A DNA stretch of 64,000 nucleotides from Devosia aurantiaca. Lineage in GTDB: Bacteria; Pseudomonadota; Alphaproteobacteria; Rhizobiales; Devosiaceae. The position numbers and the translations under genes are program-made. This document shows positions 27,888 through 38,035 of this stretch, piece after piece. Position 1 is the first letter of the stretch. The number at the start of each line of letters is the position of its first letter. The notes beneath the pieces are model-generated. The model did no database searches, had not been told where the DNA came from, and saw nothing but the letters and a program-made list of their open reading frames with translations. The DNA lies in assembly GCF_011058215.1 (NCBI RefSeq), contig NZ_JAALFG010000002.1, positions 310,001-374,000 of the forward strand. Reading direction: 5' to 3'.

Positions 27888-28796
27888 TTACAGCGGAGGC
27901 AGAGGAAAACAGGCAGGGAATGGCAAGGTCGAGCCTGGAGGACACTCTGGTACAGGTGGAAACTCGGGTTCCTCAATTGGTGGCTCTGAAACCTCTGCCG
28001 GAGTTTCGAAGATCTGACTAGAAGTCTCGCCAATCAGCTCCAGACCCCGGTTCCGAGGATCGTCCTGCCGGTGACGTTCGATAAGGCTGCGATCAGTGGG
28101 AGCGCCGAAGTAGCCGCGAAGGCCGACGGTTGCCGTGATGTTGTCGCCCTTGGCAAAGCTCACTTGACCAGTGACCGAGAACGGCAGCGTATCGAACTGG
28201 TACTCCGTCGACAAGTTAAGCGAAGCCTCTTCGAGGATGTAGGAGCCGCCGATCGCCAGACGCCAGTTGTCATTGGCATACCAGGCGACGTCGCCAATGA
28301 AAAAGCCGCCGTCCAGATCATCGATGGCGAAATCATCATTATAGTCTAGGCGGGCATAACCAGCCCAAGCTTCAAGCGAGACGCGGTCAAGATAGAGCTC
28401 GCCTTCAGCGCCGACAGCGCTCAGGATATTGCCGCTGTCAGTACGGACGACACCTGCGGTGATGCCGATAAGGTACGACGAAGGATCGCGCATAAAGGCG
28501 TGGATCACGCCACCGACTGCGGTGTCGTCATCGCTGATTGAAGCCGCAGCATCGAGCTGGACACCGAAGCTGTGGCCAACAGGAATGGACACGGTACCGC
28601 CGATCGCGCCGATAAAGCTGTCCTCGCCATCGAAATCGCGGAAACCGCCAAGGATTTCAGCCTTGCCGTTGATGCCGCTCACGGCAGGAGGACCGTAACC
28701 CATTACCTCCTCTGGTGCTGGCAGATATAGATCGGCTGCAGCAGCCGGGACGATCGCAGCGCTGAGCGCGGCCATCGAAATAAGAAACTTGCGCAT
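27888..28796 (-). CDS. Outer-membrane protein with proline-rich C-terminal tail
   Basis: 302 residues. There is a signal peptide (1-21, ending PAAAA-DLYLP). A beta-rich middle (about 40-235) has repeated amphipathic strands (VGHSFGVQLDAAASI, VSLEAWAGYARLDY, WRLAIGGSYILEE) and resembles the small rhizobial Omp25/31-like barrels. The last 55 residues are rich in Pro and Glu (EVSEPPIEEPEFPPVPECPPG) with two cysteines and do not look membrane-embedded. The tail may reach the periplasm or cell wall. The gene has its own terminator and probably its own promoter. Confidence 0.65.
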   Translation of the reverse strand: MRKFLISMAALSAAIVPAAAADLYLPAPEEVMGYGPPAVSGINGKAEILGGFRDFDGEDSFIGAIGGTVSIPVGHSFGVQLDAAASISDDDTAVGGVIHAFMRDPSSYLIGITAGVVRTDSGNILSAVGAEGELYLDRVSLEAWAGYARLDYNDDFAIDDLDGGFFIGDVAWYANDNWRLAIGGSYILEEASLNLSTEYQFDTLPFSVTGQVSFAKGDNITATVGLRGYFGAPTDRSLIERHRQDDPRNRGLELIGETSSQIFETPAEVSEPPIEEPEFPPVPECPPGSTLPFPACFPLPPL

Positions 28797-29247
28797 ATGA
28801 GACCCCTCAACGATGGCATGTCATGCGCTTCGCACGGTGGATTAACAAGGCGTAAATGTGGCTGCGGCGGAAGGTCAGCCCAGTTGTTGCCGTTTTGCGC
28901 CACTTAACTCGGCGCCAGCAGCTCGACCGCCCTCTCCATATTCAGCGTATTGCCATCGTCGGATAGCGCCATCGCCTGGGTCTAATACAGCACGGCGGAG
29001 AGCGGATCATCCGAGACGAATATTCGACGGCGTAGAACCTCTGGCGCAGCTGGCATTGCCATGCCCGTTCAGCACCGCCTCAAGCTTGCCGACCTCATCG
29101 ATTTCGGGCTCTAGATCGAACACTATTTGGCTGATGAAGGCTTAGACGTCCGGTCCAGGTGCTTGGCGCTCAGACAGTCAGTGGTTCGTCAGCCTAGCCT
29201 CGTTCGCGCAAGCCCCACGCCAAAGCTTCCTCTTACGGGAGCAATTG
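28797..29247. other. Intergenic stretch without a convincing gene
   Basis: The left part should hold the promoter of the minus-strand gene starting at 28796. The minus strand between about 28890 and 29150 has coding-like fragments in different frames (for example EPEIDEVGKLEAVLNGHGN and ALSDDGNTLNMERAVELLAPS) broken by stops. They may be traces of a decayed gene. I see no RNA gene or repeat. Confidence 0.4.
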
Positions 29248-29845
29248 ATGCACGATCATTTTAGTTATTCGAAGATAGCAACCCACGAGTACGGCGTCAC
29301 GCCGCTGGCTCGCATCCGGTGGAATGGCGTTCACTTCAAGTCATCGCTGCCAATCACGAATGCTTTCTCCTTGAGTGCAGCGATGGCAAAAACACGCGGC
29401 GCGACCTCAGCGCGCCGATGTCGCTCGCCCGGTCGTCACCAAGGCAATCGTCATCGAGCACGGCTATTTTGAGACCGATAGCACGTTCGAACACACGACT
29501 GGGCACGGGTACAGCTCGATTTCAGAATTCTGCTTGGACTTTGACCTCGACCAACCTGGGTGCAGTGGGGCGAGAGGCTTGCCCTCCGCCACTTGGCTAA
29601 GCTCACCCAGGCAAACGAGGTTGACCTGATCCGATGGACACCAAAGAGGACTCACCAACCAAATTATCGCTTGGGAAACGTCCATCTTGCAGTGGACGGT
29701 GGACCGTGCTGTTGTTCTCCAGTACCTTGCCCGTGCTCGCAAAACTATCGTTGACCACCCCGAGATTCCGCCGAAGGGTGTGTACCATACCAATGGTTTA
29801 GAACGCCGATCTTCGGAACTGGCACCGCTCCTTTCTCGTTCGTGA
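29248..29845 (+). CDS. Unrecognised ORF reconstructed from four frame shifts
   Basis: GGGAG 6 nt before an ATG at 29248 opens a frame that keeps switching. If single-base slips near 29345, 29410, 29562 and 29650 are repaired, a continuous protein of about 199 residues appears. Segments in order are ARIRWNGVHF, VIAANHECFLLECSDGKN, AIVIEHGYFETDSTFEHTTG, WVQWGERLALRHLAKLTQAN, WTVDRAVVLQYLARARKTI and PPKGVYHTNGLERRSSELAP, then TGA. The start recalls the N-terminal domain of some Mu/Tn7-type integrases, but this is weak. It could be a real gene hit by read errors or a decaying mobile-element gene. Confidence 0.35.
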
Positions 29846-29869
29846 GAAGTTGCAGCGGAGACAATCAAG

Positions 29870-30097
29870 ATGCCCAGGTTCTTTTTTAATCATCGGACCG
29901 ACGATGGAACACGTGAGATGGATATCGACGGCATCAAGCTCGACTCGCTTAACGCGGCTTTGGAAGAAGCGGCCTTTGCAGCGCAGGGTGCTGTAACGTT
30001 GGCGGATGAACCCGTGCGCGGCGAGTTCGAGATCGAGGACGAAGGGCGCGTCGTCGTCGCTCGCGTGCCGTACAAGGTGGAAGATCGCGAGAGCTAA
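29870..30097 (+). CDS. DUF6894-like small protein
   Basis: 75 residues with the N-terminal MPRFFFNHRTDDG pattern typical of small rhizobial proteins of the DUF6894 kind, then DIDGIKLDSLNAALEEAA and a beta-rich end. Function unknown. It may respond to stress or be linked to the adjacent sensor kinase, but nothing in the sequence proves it. Confidence 0.7.
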   Translation: MPRFFFNHRTDDGTREMDIDGIKLDSLNAALEEAAFAAQGAVTLADEPVRGEFEIEDEGRVVVARVPYKVEDRES

Positions 30098-30131
30098 GCG
30101 GCGTCGCTTTTGCAGCGACGACTTCCGGCCA

Positions 30132-31885
30132 CTAGCCGATCGGCAGCGTGACCTCGAAGGCGATGCCATCGGGATGGAAGACAAGCTCCGCACTGCCCTC
30201 GCCACCTTGCAGGACTGCGCCCTGCAGCAGTTTTGTCCCAAACCCCGGCTTGTCGGCTCAAGCAAAGGCGGACCTCCACTCTCGCGCCAAACCAGATGCA
30301 GCTGATGCGCCGCGACTGCCCAGGTGATCGACACTAGGCCCTCGTCCACACTGAGCGACCCATACTTGGTCGCGTTGGTGGCAAGTTCGTGGATCGCCAA
30401 GCCCAGGCCAAACGCAGCCCGCTCGGAAAGCGTAACGTCCGGCCCATCCAGAACGAAAGAGCTGGCAGTGGTCTCGCGGAACGGCGCAAGCGCCTGACCC
30501 AGGAGCTGGGAAAGCGTGGCCTCGCCTTTCCGCTCTCCGGACAGAAGCTCCGTTACGCCCACATAGGCGCGCAGTCTTGAATTGAAGGCTTCCTTGCCTT
30601 CATCGACACTCCGATCCCGGCGAAACGACTGCTGAACGAGGCTTTGCACGAGGGCCAGCGAATTCTTGATCCGGTGCTGCATCTCGCGTGCAGCCACGGC
30701 AAGTTTTTCTTCATGAAGTTTGCGTTCGGTCACGTCCATGACGACGCCGATCGCCCGTGGCCCGCCTTCGGGTGTTGGCGCGGCCGTCTGCGCTTGGATC
30801 AAAAGCCACTTGATCGACCCGTCCGGCATCACATGCTTGACTTCGACCCGGATGCGATCGTCTCCCCGCTCTGCCGCCTGACGGCCCAATTCTTCGAGAC
30901 GTTCTCGCTCACCCGGAGCATAGCGAGAGCGAAGTTCTTCCACCGTGGGCGTCGCGTCCGGCGCAAAACCGTACAGGACATTGAGCATGGGCGACGGCGC
31001 GATGCGGTCGTTGAGAATATCGAGTTCCCAGACCGCGAGTTGAGCGGCATCCAGCGCCAGCGCTAGACGAACCGACTCTTCCTTGAGCGTTCGATCGCGC
31101 TCCTCCTCGACGGTGATGTCTTCAAAAGTCCCGATATAGGTTTCAGCGCGATCTTCCCCGTTCGTGGTTGCAAACAGGGCCTCGCCATGAGCCTCGATCC
31201 ACCGCAACTCCGCATCGGTTTCCCGCACGATCCGGTACCGATAGGTCTCCTTGGAGCGCACTTTGGGATCAAGGGCTGCCGCCGAGAGCCGCAAAACCTC
31301 CGGCAGGTCGGCGGGAACGATGACCTGTTTCAGTCGCTCGAAGGTGACGTCCCCCTCGGTAAAACCGAAGATGCCTCGAGCGCGTTGAGAAAATTCGAAT
31401 TGATTGTGAGCGACATTCCATTCCCAAATGCCGATGCCGGAAGCCTGGAGCGCAATGTTGAGACGACGATCCGACCGGTCGCGCGCCAGCTCGGCAGCCT
31501 TGCGCGACTGATTGTCGACGATGGATCCGATATATCCCTGCAGGGCCCCGCTAGGCCCTTTGATGGGCGAGGCCGAGTCTAGCACCCAGCGATATTCTCC
31601 ATCCTTGGTCCTCACCCGATATTCGGTTTGATACGGTTGGCCATACTCCCGAGCACGAACAAAGGAGTTGACGACGCCCGGCTGGTCTTCGGCATGGATC
31701 AGCGTCAGCCAGCCTTCACCCAAACCGTCGGCCAGCACCTGGCCTGTAAAGGTGGTCCAGGACCTGCTGAGGAAGGTACAGGATCCATCCAGGTTCGCGA
31801 CCCAGATCATCACCGGGGCAATGTCGATAAGGCTGCGGAAATCGCTGTCTGCCGCAGTCGCGCGACGTGCTAGGTATTCAGGCAC
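30132..31885 (-). CDS. HWE-family sensor histidine kinase with three PAS domains
   Basis: About 584 residues once one G is restored at 30243-30246, giving GFGTKLLQGAVLQGGEGSAELV and a stop at 30132. There are no membrane helices, so it is cytoplasmic. Three PAS/PAC units lie at about 15-135, 140-265 and 270-390. The kinase core has the HWE-type H-box EMQHRIKNSLALVQSLV, the N-box HELATNATKYGSLS and the W-x-E motif (LVWRESGGP). Such kinases often sense light, redox or small ligands and control stress or cell-cycle outputs. The start is GTG at 31885. It lies 91 bp downstream of a single-domain response regulator, likely its partner. Confidence 0.9.
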
Positions 31886-31976
31886 AGCGCTGCATGCTCC
31901 CTCACACCCCTATAGGTTCTTCTACATCATACGCGCCCACATTCATTAGCATGGGATGCGTGCACCGTGAATGTCG

Positions 31977-32372
31977 TCAGGACACCAAGGACGATGTGTC
32001 CGATTGCGTGATCAACTGCGAGACAGCGACCACGAGCTGCGCCATGGCAAACGGCTTTGACAACATGACGCTGCTCGGAACGCCGTTCGCTGCCCACTCG
32101 CCAGCGCTGTCCCCGGACATGTAGAGGACCGGCAATGTTGGGCAAAGTTCGCGCCCGACATGGGCGACTTCCCAGCCATTCGGACCCGTCCCCAGCCGGA
32201 TGTCCGTCACCAGGGCCCGGAAGCGGCTGGCATCGGCCTTGAGCTCCCTTATGGCGGCAGCACCATTGGACAACACCATGGTCGCATAACCCGCGTCTGC
32301 AAGCTCGTCCTCGAGAGCAAGATGGAGCAGTGCTTCGTCCTCCACGACGAGCAGCAAAGGAGCCGTAGTCAT
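31977..32372 (-). CDS. Single-domain response regulator
   Basis: 131 residues consisting only of a REC domain: acidic pair in VVEDEALL, phosphoacceptor Asp in LVTDIRLG, and conserved Lys in MLSKPF. No output domain is present, so it works as a phosphoryl shuttle or by protein contact, as is common for partners of HWE kinases in alphaproteobacteria. It is first in the pair with the kinase gene. Confidence 0.9.
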   Translation of the reverse strand: MTTAPLLLVVEDEALLHLALEDELADAGYATMVLSNGAAAIRELKADASRFRALVTDIRLGTGPNGWEVAHVGRELCPTLPVLYMSGDSAGEWAANGVPSSVMLSKPFAMAQLVVAVSQLITQSDTSSLVS

Positions 32373-32577
32373 TCAGGGCCCCTCCCAGGGACAAAATTAA
32401 AATATTCGGCCTTAACAGCCGTTCGCGAACTTATTACGCTTCGCCTGTTACGCAATCGTTTGCAACGTCAAACGACGATAAAGTTCAACATCTGTCAGAG
32501 CCGAGTAACTTAGGTTAATTTAGGCTGCTCAGAGAGGCACTTTCACAAGGTTCGCGAGAACTTGCAGGAGGCGAGAC

Positions 32578-33310
32578 TCAGCCCGCGACGAGTTCCTGGT
32601 CCTGCGATAATTGCCAGGCGTCGAGCCGCAGACCGTTCTGATGACGGAGGCGCTGCTCGGCGAGCAGGGTAAAAGCTGGAGCGAGGAGATCAGGCTCAAC
32701 CCACTTCTGCTTAAGTTCTTCGGAATAATTCCGGTCCGACATCGGCGTCTTCATGAACATGCCGGGCGTGACGGTATTGACGGTGATGCCGAGGGCTTCG
32801 CCCTCCATTGCCAGCGACTTCGCCAGGCCCTCGAGCGCATGCTTTGCGGCGCAATAGGCGGACTCGTCGGCAAAGCCTTCGATGCCGGAGCGCGACGAAA
32901 CAAAGACGATAGCTCCGCCGCCATGCCTTGCCATGCTGTCCCAAACGGCGCTCGCCAGCTGGAAACCGGCCTGTAGCCCGACATTGAACGTTCGGAAAAA
33001 GCTCGAAGCTCTCATCGGCAAACGCCGTGGGACGGAGGATCGCCGCGTTGTGGATGACCGTATTGATACGACCCAGCTGCCCGAAGGTCTTGGCGATTGC
33101 GACGCTGGTTTGCGCCCGGTCGGAAAGGTCGACCTCGATGGCGATCGCCTTGGGACCGCATTGGCGCGTCGTCTCGGCCAACGAAACAGCGTCATAATCC
33201 ATGAGCGCAAGGCTGGCGCCACAAGCTGCCAACCGCCGCGCGATGGCGGCGCCCAGCCCCTGCCCGGCGCCTGTGATGATGACGCGCTGCTCCGAAAGCG
33301 GTCGCGTCAT
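32578..33310 (-). CDS. SDR-family oxidoreductase
   Basis: About 243 residues after removing one extra T in the run at 32996-33000 (junction ESFELFRTFNVGL). Classical short-chain dehydrogenase: cofactor motif ITGAGQGLGAAIA, NAA-type motif (VIHNAAIL), catalytic Ser in FVSSRSG and Tyr/Lys in SAYCAAKHA. The Asp after the second strand (ALMDYDAV) suggests NAD. It is the last gene of the 16-gene leftward operon and overlaps the preceding oxidoreductase by ATGA. Confidence 0.85.
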
Positions 33311-34384
33311 GTCCGTTCTGCCGGCAGATCGACCCACGCCCGGGTCGAGGTGGACTGCTTGACGGCGTCCAGCACGCGCTGGTTTGCCAGGCCATCGAAG
33401 AACGTCGCGCCGGCGCGCAATTTGCGGCCTTCGGCAATGGCAGCGGTCAGCTCGCGCAGCGCTGCGACCACCGAGACGTTCCAGATGCCTTTGTTGAGGC
33501 CCGGCAGCGCAGCATTGGGATCGGACGCGGTAATGTCTTCAAAGCTTCCGCCCGCCTTGGCGAACATCAGCTTCTCGTCGTCATTGTCGAGAATGATCGA
33601 ACCCTTGGAGCCGAAGACCTGCGTGAGATTGCCGATATTGTTTGCGGCCACGCCACTCATGAAGATCTGCGCCAGCGCCCCGCTTTGCATCTGGAGCGTA
33701 AAATACGAAAGATCATCGGCCGTTGCCGTCCAAGGCTCGCCGGTTTTCTTGTCGAGACGATCGGGAATGACCGTCAGCGCCTGCCCGACGACGGAGGCCA
33801 CGGGCCCCAGCCACCAGCGCACCATGTCGACCTGGTGGCTGCCATTCGCGCCCAAGCGGCCGCCGCCATGTTCGGCAAGGCTCCACCAGTCGCCCTTCGG
33901 ACGGCTCGCCGGGTCGGCCCAGGAAGCGCCGATATTGGCGATGTTGACGTGCCGGATCTCGCCCAGATCGCCATTGGAGATCATCTCGGCGACCTTGGCG
34001 CGGTTAGGGTTGAAGCGCAGCTCGTGGTCGATCATGTGGACGCGGCCTAGTGCTTCGGCCTTATCGAGCATGGCCGATGCCTCCGCCGCATCCATCGCCG
34101 TCGGCTTTTCGCAGAGCACATGCGCACCCTGCTCCAGTGCCGCGAGCGTTATAGGCGCGTGAAGGTCCGTTGGCGTCGCGATCAGCACGAGGTCGGGCGA
34201 ATGCTTGTCCAGCATTTCCTGCCAGTCGTCATAGGCAGCCGGCACACCGAATTCGTCCGCCGCCGACTTGGCGCTGTCGAGCCGGCTCGAAGCCAGTGCG
34301 ACCACTTCGGCCCCGTCGACATGACGCAGGGCGGGGGAGATAGGCGGCGCGGGCAAAGCTCGCGCCAACAATACCAACTTTCAT
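33307..34384 (-). CDS. Gfo/Idh/MocA-family oxidoreductase
   Basis: About 358 residues after removing one extra C at 34333-34337. The repaired N-terminus MKVGIVGASFARAAYLPALRHVDG restores the Rossmann GxGxxA-like motif. Later motifs are CEKPTAMD (the conserved EKP), DHELRFNP and NGSHQVDMVRWWLG, where Asp/His fit the catalytic site. The family oxidises or reduces sugars, inositols and amino-sugar derivatives with NAD(P). The ATG at 34384 overlaps the permease stop by ATGA, which independently supports the repaired start. Confidence 0.88.
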
Positions 34385-35331
34385 TGTTCTTGCTCTTTGG
34401 TTGGAGAATTAGGCCATGGTCTTGAGACGGGGTCGAGAAAATCGCGCAGCCAGTCGCCCAGGATGTTGAAGGACAAAACGGTCAGAACGATCGCAATGCC
34501 CGGGAAGAAGGCCAGCCACCACTTGTTGGCCATGAGCTGATCGCGGCTATCGGCCAGCATCGCGCCCCAAGTGGGCACGCTGGGCGGAACGCCAAGCCCA
34601 AGGAACGAAAGCGATGCTTCCGAAAGGATCACCGATGCCACGTTAAAGGAGGCGATCACGGTGAGAGGCGCAATGATATTGGGCAGGATCGTGCGGAAGA
34701 TGATGAGGAAGGTGCTGTCGCCAAGCGCACGCGCCGCCTCCACATACTCCTTTTCGCGCAAGGACAAGGTCTGCGCGCGCACGATACGGGCATAGGTCAC
34801 CCACTGTCCGACGCCGAGCACGATGATGATGTTCATCACGCCCGGTCCCAGGATCACGAGAAACATGATGGCTAGAAGAATGAAGGGGAAGGCCAGCTGG
34901 ATGTCGCCCAGGCGCATGATGACGTCGTCGATCCAACCGCCAAAATAGCCGGCAACGAGTCCGGCAACGACGCCGATCGTTCCACCGACCATGATGGCGC
35001 AGACGCCGACAAGGAGCGAAATCCGCGCGCCATAGAGCAGACGCGAGAGGACGTCACGCCCCAGACCATCGGTACCGAGCAGGAAAAAGGCGTTGCGCCG
35101 TCCCTCGGTCAACGGATCAGCGAGGCGCATCATGATGTCCTGCCGATTGGGATCGAGCGGCGAAATCCACGGCCCGAAAATGCCGGCAAAGACCACAAGC
35201 AGCAGCACGAACAGTGCGAGAAGCGGCCACTTCGCCTGCACCATGGACCGGAACGCGCGCCGGATTTCGCGGCGGCGATGCGACATGGGACGAACCTTGA
35301 GGGGCGCCGACGGGATAGTTTCTACCGACAT
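34381..35331 (-). CDS. ABC transporter permease, DppC/OppC type
   Basis: 316 residues. The N-terminal OppC_N segment is SMVQAKWPLLALFVLLLVVFAG. About six membrane helices and the BPD_transp_1 domain with the EAA loop (EYVEAARALGDSTFLIIFRTILPN) follow. The FLLGTDGLGRDVLSRLLYG string is typical of peptide/nickel permeases. It pairs with the DppB-type permease 11 bp upstream. The matching ATPases lie on the other arm at 58.3-60.3 kb. Confidence 0.94.
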   Translation of the reverse strand: MSVETIPSAPLKVRPMSHRRREIRRAFRSMVQAKWPLLALFVLLLVVFAGIFGPWISPLDPNRQDIMMRLADPLTEGRRNAFFLLGTDGLGRDVLSRLLYGARISLLVGVCAIMVGGTIGVVAGLVAGYFGGWIDDVIMRLGDIQLAFPFILLAIMFLVILGPGVMNIIIVLGVGQWVTYARIVRAQTLSLREKEYVEAARALGDSTFLIIFRTILPNIIAPLTVIASFNVASVILSEASLSFLGLGVPPSVPTWGAMLADSRDQLMANKWWLAFFPGIAIVLTVLSFNILGDWLRDFLDPVSRPWPNSPTKEQEQ

Positions 35332-35342
35332 GCCGGCCTCCC

Positions 35343-36332
35343 TTAAAGTTTCACGCGAGGGTCGATCCGGGCGTAGATCAGATCGACGATGAGATTGAGG
35401 GCGATAAACACCATGGCAAGGACGACGACCGCCGCCTGAACCACAGGGATGTCGCGCTGGTTGATGGCGTTGAACACGAGGCGCCCAAGACCAGGCCAGG
35501 AGAAGACGATTTCCACCACGACGACGCCGCCGATCAGGAAACCGAATTCGAGACCGATCATGGTCACCACAGGGAGCCAGGCATTGCGCAGCGCATGGTG
35601 GATCACCACGGCCCGTTCGCTGATGCCTTTCGAGCGCGCGGTGCGGACGAAATCCTGGCCCAGAACTTCTAGCATCGACGAGCGCACGAGGCGCGCATTG
35701 CGCGAGATAGAATAGAAGGCCACGGCAAAGCCGGGCATGATCAGGTAGTAGAGCGTCTGCGGCAGGTTGGTGAAGGCGCGAACGAAATCGCCCTGGATCA
35801 GCGGCATGATGAAGGGCACATGCCCCGAAATCGGCAGAATGCGCAGCTGCAGGCCAAAGAACATGATCATCATGATGCCGAGCCAGAAACTGGGGATCGA
35901 TTGCCCCAGCATGGCCATGGTCATCACCGAGCCGTCCGTCGCGCTGCCGCGATTGAGGGAGGCAACGACACCGAGCGGAATGGCAACGATGATCGCCAGC
36001 ATCATGGCAAAGATCGTGAGCTCCAGCGTCGCCGGCAGCGCATCCATCACCGCTTCAATGGCCGGGCGCTTGTAGGACAGCGAATTGCCGAAGTCGCCCT
36101 GAAGCAGGTTGCCAAGGAAGGTCAGGTATTGCTCCGGCAAAGGCCGGTCGAAACCGAGCGCCTCGCGGGTGCGCTGGATTTCCTCAGCCGTCGCGCGCTC
36201 GCTGACATAAAGATAAGTCGGGTCGCCACTCATCTGCAGCGCCGTAAACGTGATGAGCGTTACCCCGATGATGACGATGGCGCTTTGCAGGAGGCGCCGG
36301 AGAATAAAGGTCCACATTGGCGGTCGGCCCAT
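35343..36332 (-). CDS. ABC transporter permease, DppB/OppB type
   Basis: 329 residues with six helices. It starts with WTFILRRLLQSAIVIIGVTLITF, typical of DppB, and carries the EAA loop (QDFVRTARSKGISERAVVIHHALRNAWLPVVT) and the C-terminal IYARIDPRVKL. It forms the inner-membrane channel with the DppC-type subunit. The start may be the ATG at 36332 or the one at 36317; neither has a strong ribosome site. Confidence 0.94.
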   Translation of the reverse strand: MGRPPMWTFILRRLLQSAIVIIGVTLITFTALQMSGDPTYLYVSERATAEEIQRTREALGFDRPLPEQYLTFLGNLLQGDFGNSLSYKRPAIEAVMDALPATLELTIFAMMLAIIVAIPLGVVASLNRGSATDGSVMTMAMLGQSIPSFWLGIMMIMFFGLQLRILPISGHVPFIMPLIQGDFVRAFTNLPQTLYYLIMPGFAVAFYSISRNARLVRSSMLEVLGQDFVRTARSKGISERAVVIHHALRNAWLPVVTMIGLEFGFLIGGVVVVEIVFSWPGLGRLVFNAINQRDIPVVQAAVVVLAMVFIALNLIVDLIYARIDPRVKL

Positions 36333-36345
36333 CTAGAAAGAGGGA

Positions 36346-36372
36346 GGATGCGCCACGCCGGGCGGCGCATCC
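36346..36372 (-). other. Intercistronic stem-loop after the first binding-protein gene
   Basis: GGATGCGCC and GGCGCATCC form a 9-bp perfect stem with a 9-nt loop, 7 bp after the stop of the binding-protein gene at 36380. No T-run follows. It probably protects the upstream mRNA or dampens read-through into the permease genes. Confidence 0.55.
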
Positions 36373-36379
36373 AGGGAGA

Positions 36380-37929
36380 TTATTTTAGCTTGGCAGCAAA
36401 GAGCTCGATCTCTTCGTCGCGACGCGGCTTCCAGTCGATGCGGTTGGAGACGCCGTAGAAGTCGGGCTGGAAGTAAAGCTGCAGCCACGGGCCTTCGTCG
36501 TAGAAGAGCTTGAGCATGCGGTTGATCACCGGACGCGCTTCCTCGACCGTGTCGGCGTCGATGGCGAGCTTCCAGTCATCGAACCAGCGCTGGTCGGTCC
36601 AGCTCTGGTAGTTGGTGGCGCCATCGGGGGTCGAGAACAGGCTCATGTCGTAGAGCGGGTTCCAGGTAACGCCGCCCTGCCCCAGGAAGAACAGCGGACC
36701 CATCTCCTTGGTGCGCAGCAGCGGCGAATAGACCGATGCCCATTCTAGGAGCTCGACCTCCGTCTCGATGCCCACATCGTTGAGATACTGGCCAATGGCC
36801 TGCACCACGTTGGCGTCATTGAGATAGCGGCCACGTGGACCCTGGAGGCGGATGGAGAAGCGCACGCCGTTTTCCCCGCGCGGGTAACCGGCTTCGTCGA
36901 GCAGCTGCTCGGCCATGTCCGGATCATAGGGTATAGGCTCGAGGTCGGGATTGCCATTGGGCGGATTGACGAGGCTCGTCATGCGCGTGCATTCGGTGCC
37001 CAGGAGCTGGCTGCAGATGCCCGGGACGTCCACTGCATACTGCATGGCAAACCGCACCTTGGGGTCCTGGATCTCCTTGGCGCCCGGCATGCCCTCGACA
37101 CCCTTGCCAAGGTTGAAGCCAACCTGCATGCGGCGGGTGCCATCGACCTGCTCGACCGTCGCCGAACCGGAATTGTTGATGGCATCGATCTGGTCGGGTG
37201 CGACATTGGTGATGATGTCGACATTGCCAGCGATGAGCTCTGCCGTGCGGGTCGACGCTTCCGGAATGATGCGCCAGATGATGGTGTCGAACGTGCCCGG
37301 ATCCTTGACCTTTTCGAGCACGATCTGTGAGCCGCGATCCCAGGAGGCCACGCGGTAGGAACCCGAGCCGACGGGATTGCTGGCGGCCTCTTCGACCGTC
37401 ATGGCCTCGTAGCTGTCTTTGCAGTGAATATAGACCTGCGCCATCATGCCCAGCGCCAGCGTGGTCTTGGCGGTGAGGTTGACCTTGACGTTGAGGTCGT
37501 CGACCACCTCGGCCGATTTGAAGCCCAGCGTCGTGTAGACGAAGCCCGGCGTGTTGCCGGTAAAGGCGCTGGCCTTGTCGGCCGGGCGATTGAACGAATA
37601 AGCCACGTCTTCTGCGGTCAGCGGTTCGCCGTCTTCGCAGGTCAGGTCAGGCTTGAGCGTAAACGTATAGGAAAGCCCGTCTTCGCTGACGGCGGTTTCG
37701 TCGACGAGATAAGGCTGCACCTCGCCCTCGAAGTTCACCTGGAACAGCGTCGCGAAAATATGCTTGGCGATATTGGCATTGTCGCGGCTCGAAATCTGCG
37801 CCGGATCGAAGGTGGAAGCATCGGCGCTCAGGCCCACGACAATGGTGTTGTCGGGGGAGCAGCCAGCGTGGTGGTCGTCAGAGCGGCACCCAGTGCCGCG
37901 GCAAGCGCCAAACGTGACAGTGTTTTCAT
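36380..37929 (-). CDS. Peptide-type ABC transporter substrate-binding protein (SBP_bac_5), copy 1
   Basis: About 516 residues after restoring one C at 37853-37857 (junction TLAAPPDNTIVVG). Signal peptide MKTLSRLALAAALGAALTTTTLA. The SBP_bac_5 fold is shown by SADASTFDPAQISSRDNANIAKHIF, PDLTCEDGEPLTAEDVAYSFNR and GSGSYRVASWDRGSQIVLEK. It captures the transported compound in the periplasm. It is closely similar along its length to the neighbouring copy at 38036-39591. The ATG at 37929 is required to give the signal peptide. Confidence 0.93.
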
Positions 37930-37992
37930 GGTCATTCCCTCGTTGACCTCCCGGAAGCACTCTTTATCGCCAGCCTGTTCCTGCCGGCTTTT

Positions 37993-38028
37993 CCGGCACG
38001 CAGGGCTTCTCCAAACCCTGCGTGCCGG
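37993..38028 (-). other. Strong intercistronic stem-loop between the two binding-protein genes
   Basis: CCGGCACGCAGGG and CCCTGCGTGCCGG form a 13-bp perfect stem with a 10-nt loop, 8 bp after the stop of the gene at 38036. No T-run follows on the minus strand, so an mRNA-stabilising role is more likely than full termination. Confidence 0.6.
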
Positions 38029-38035
38029 GTGGGCG

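Noticed and set aside
29798..30131. C-terminal extension of the histidine kinase past 30132
   Set aside because: The extension is out-of-frame reading after a lost G at 30243-30246. The repaired frame gives the expected ATPase end and stops at 30132.
32882..34162. A 426-codon plus-strand open frame opposite the SDR and Gfo/Idh/MocA genes
   Set aside because: Ser/Pro/Ala-rich shadow; the minus strand carries the real motifs.
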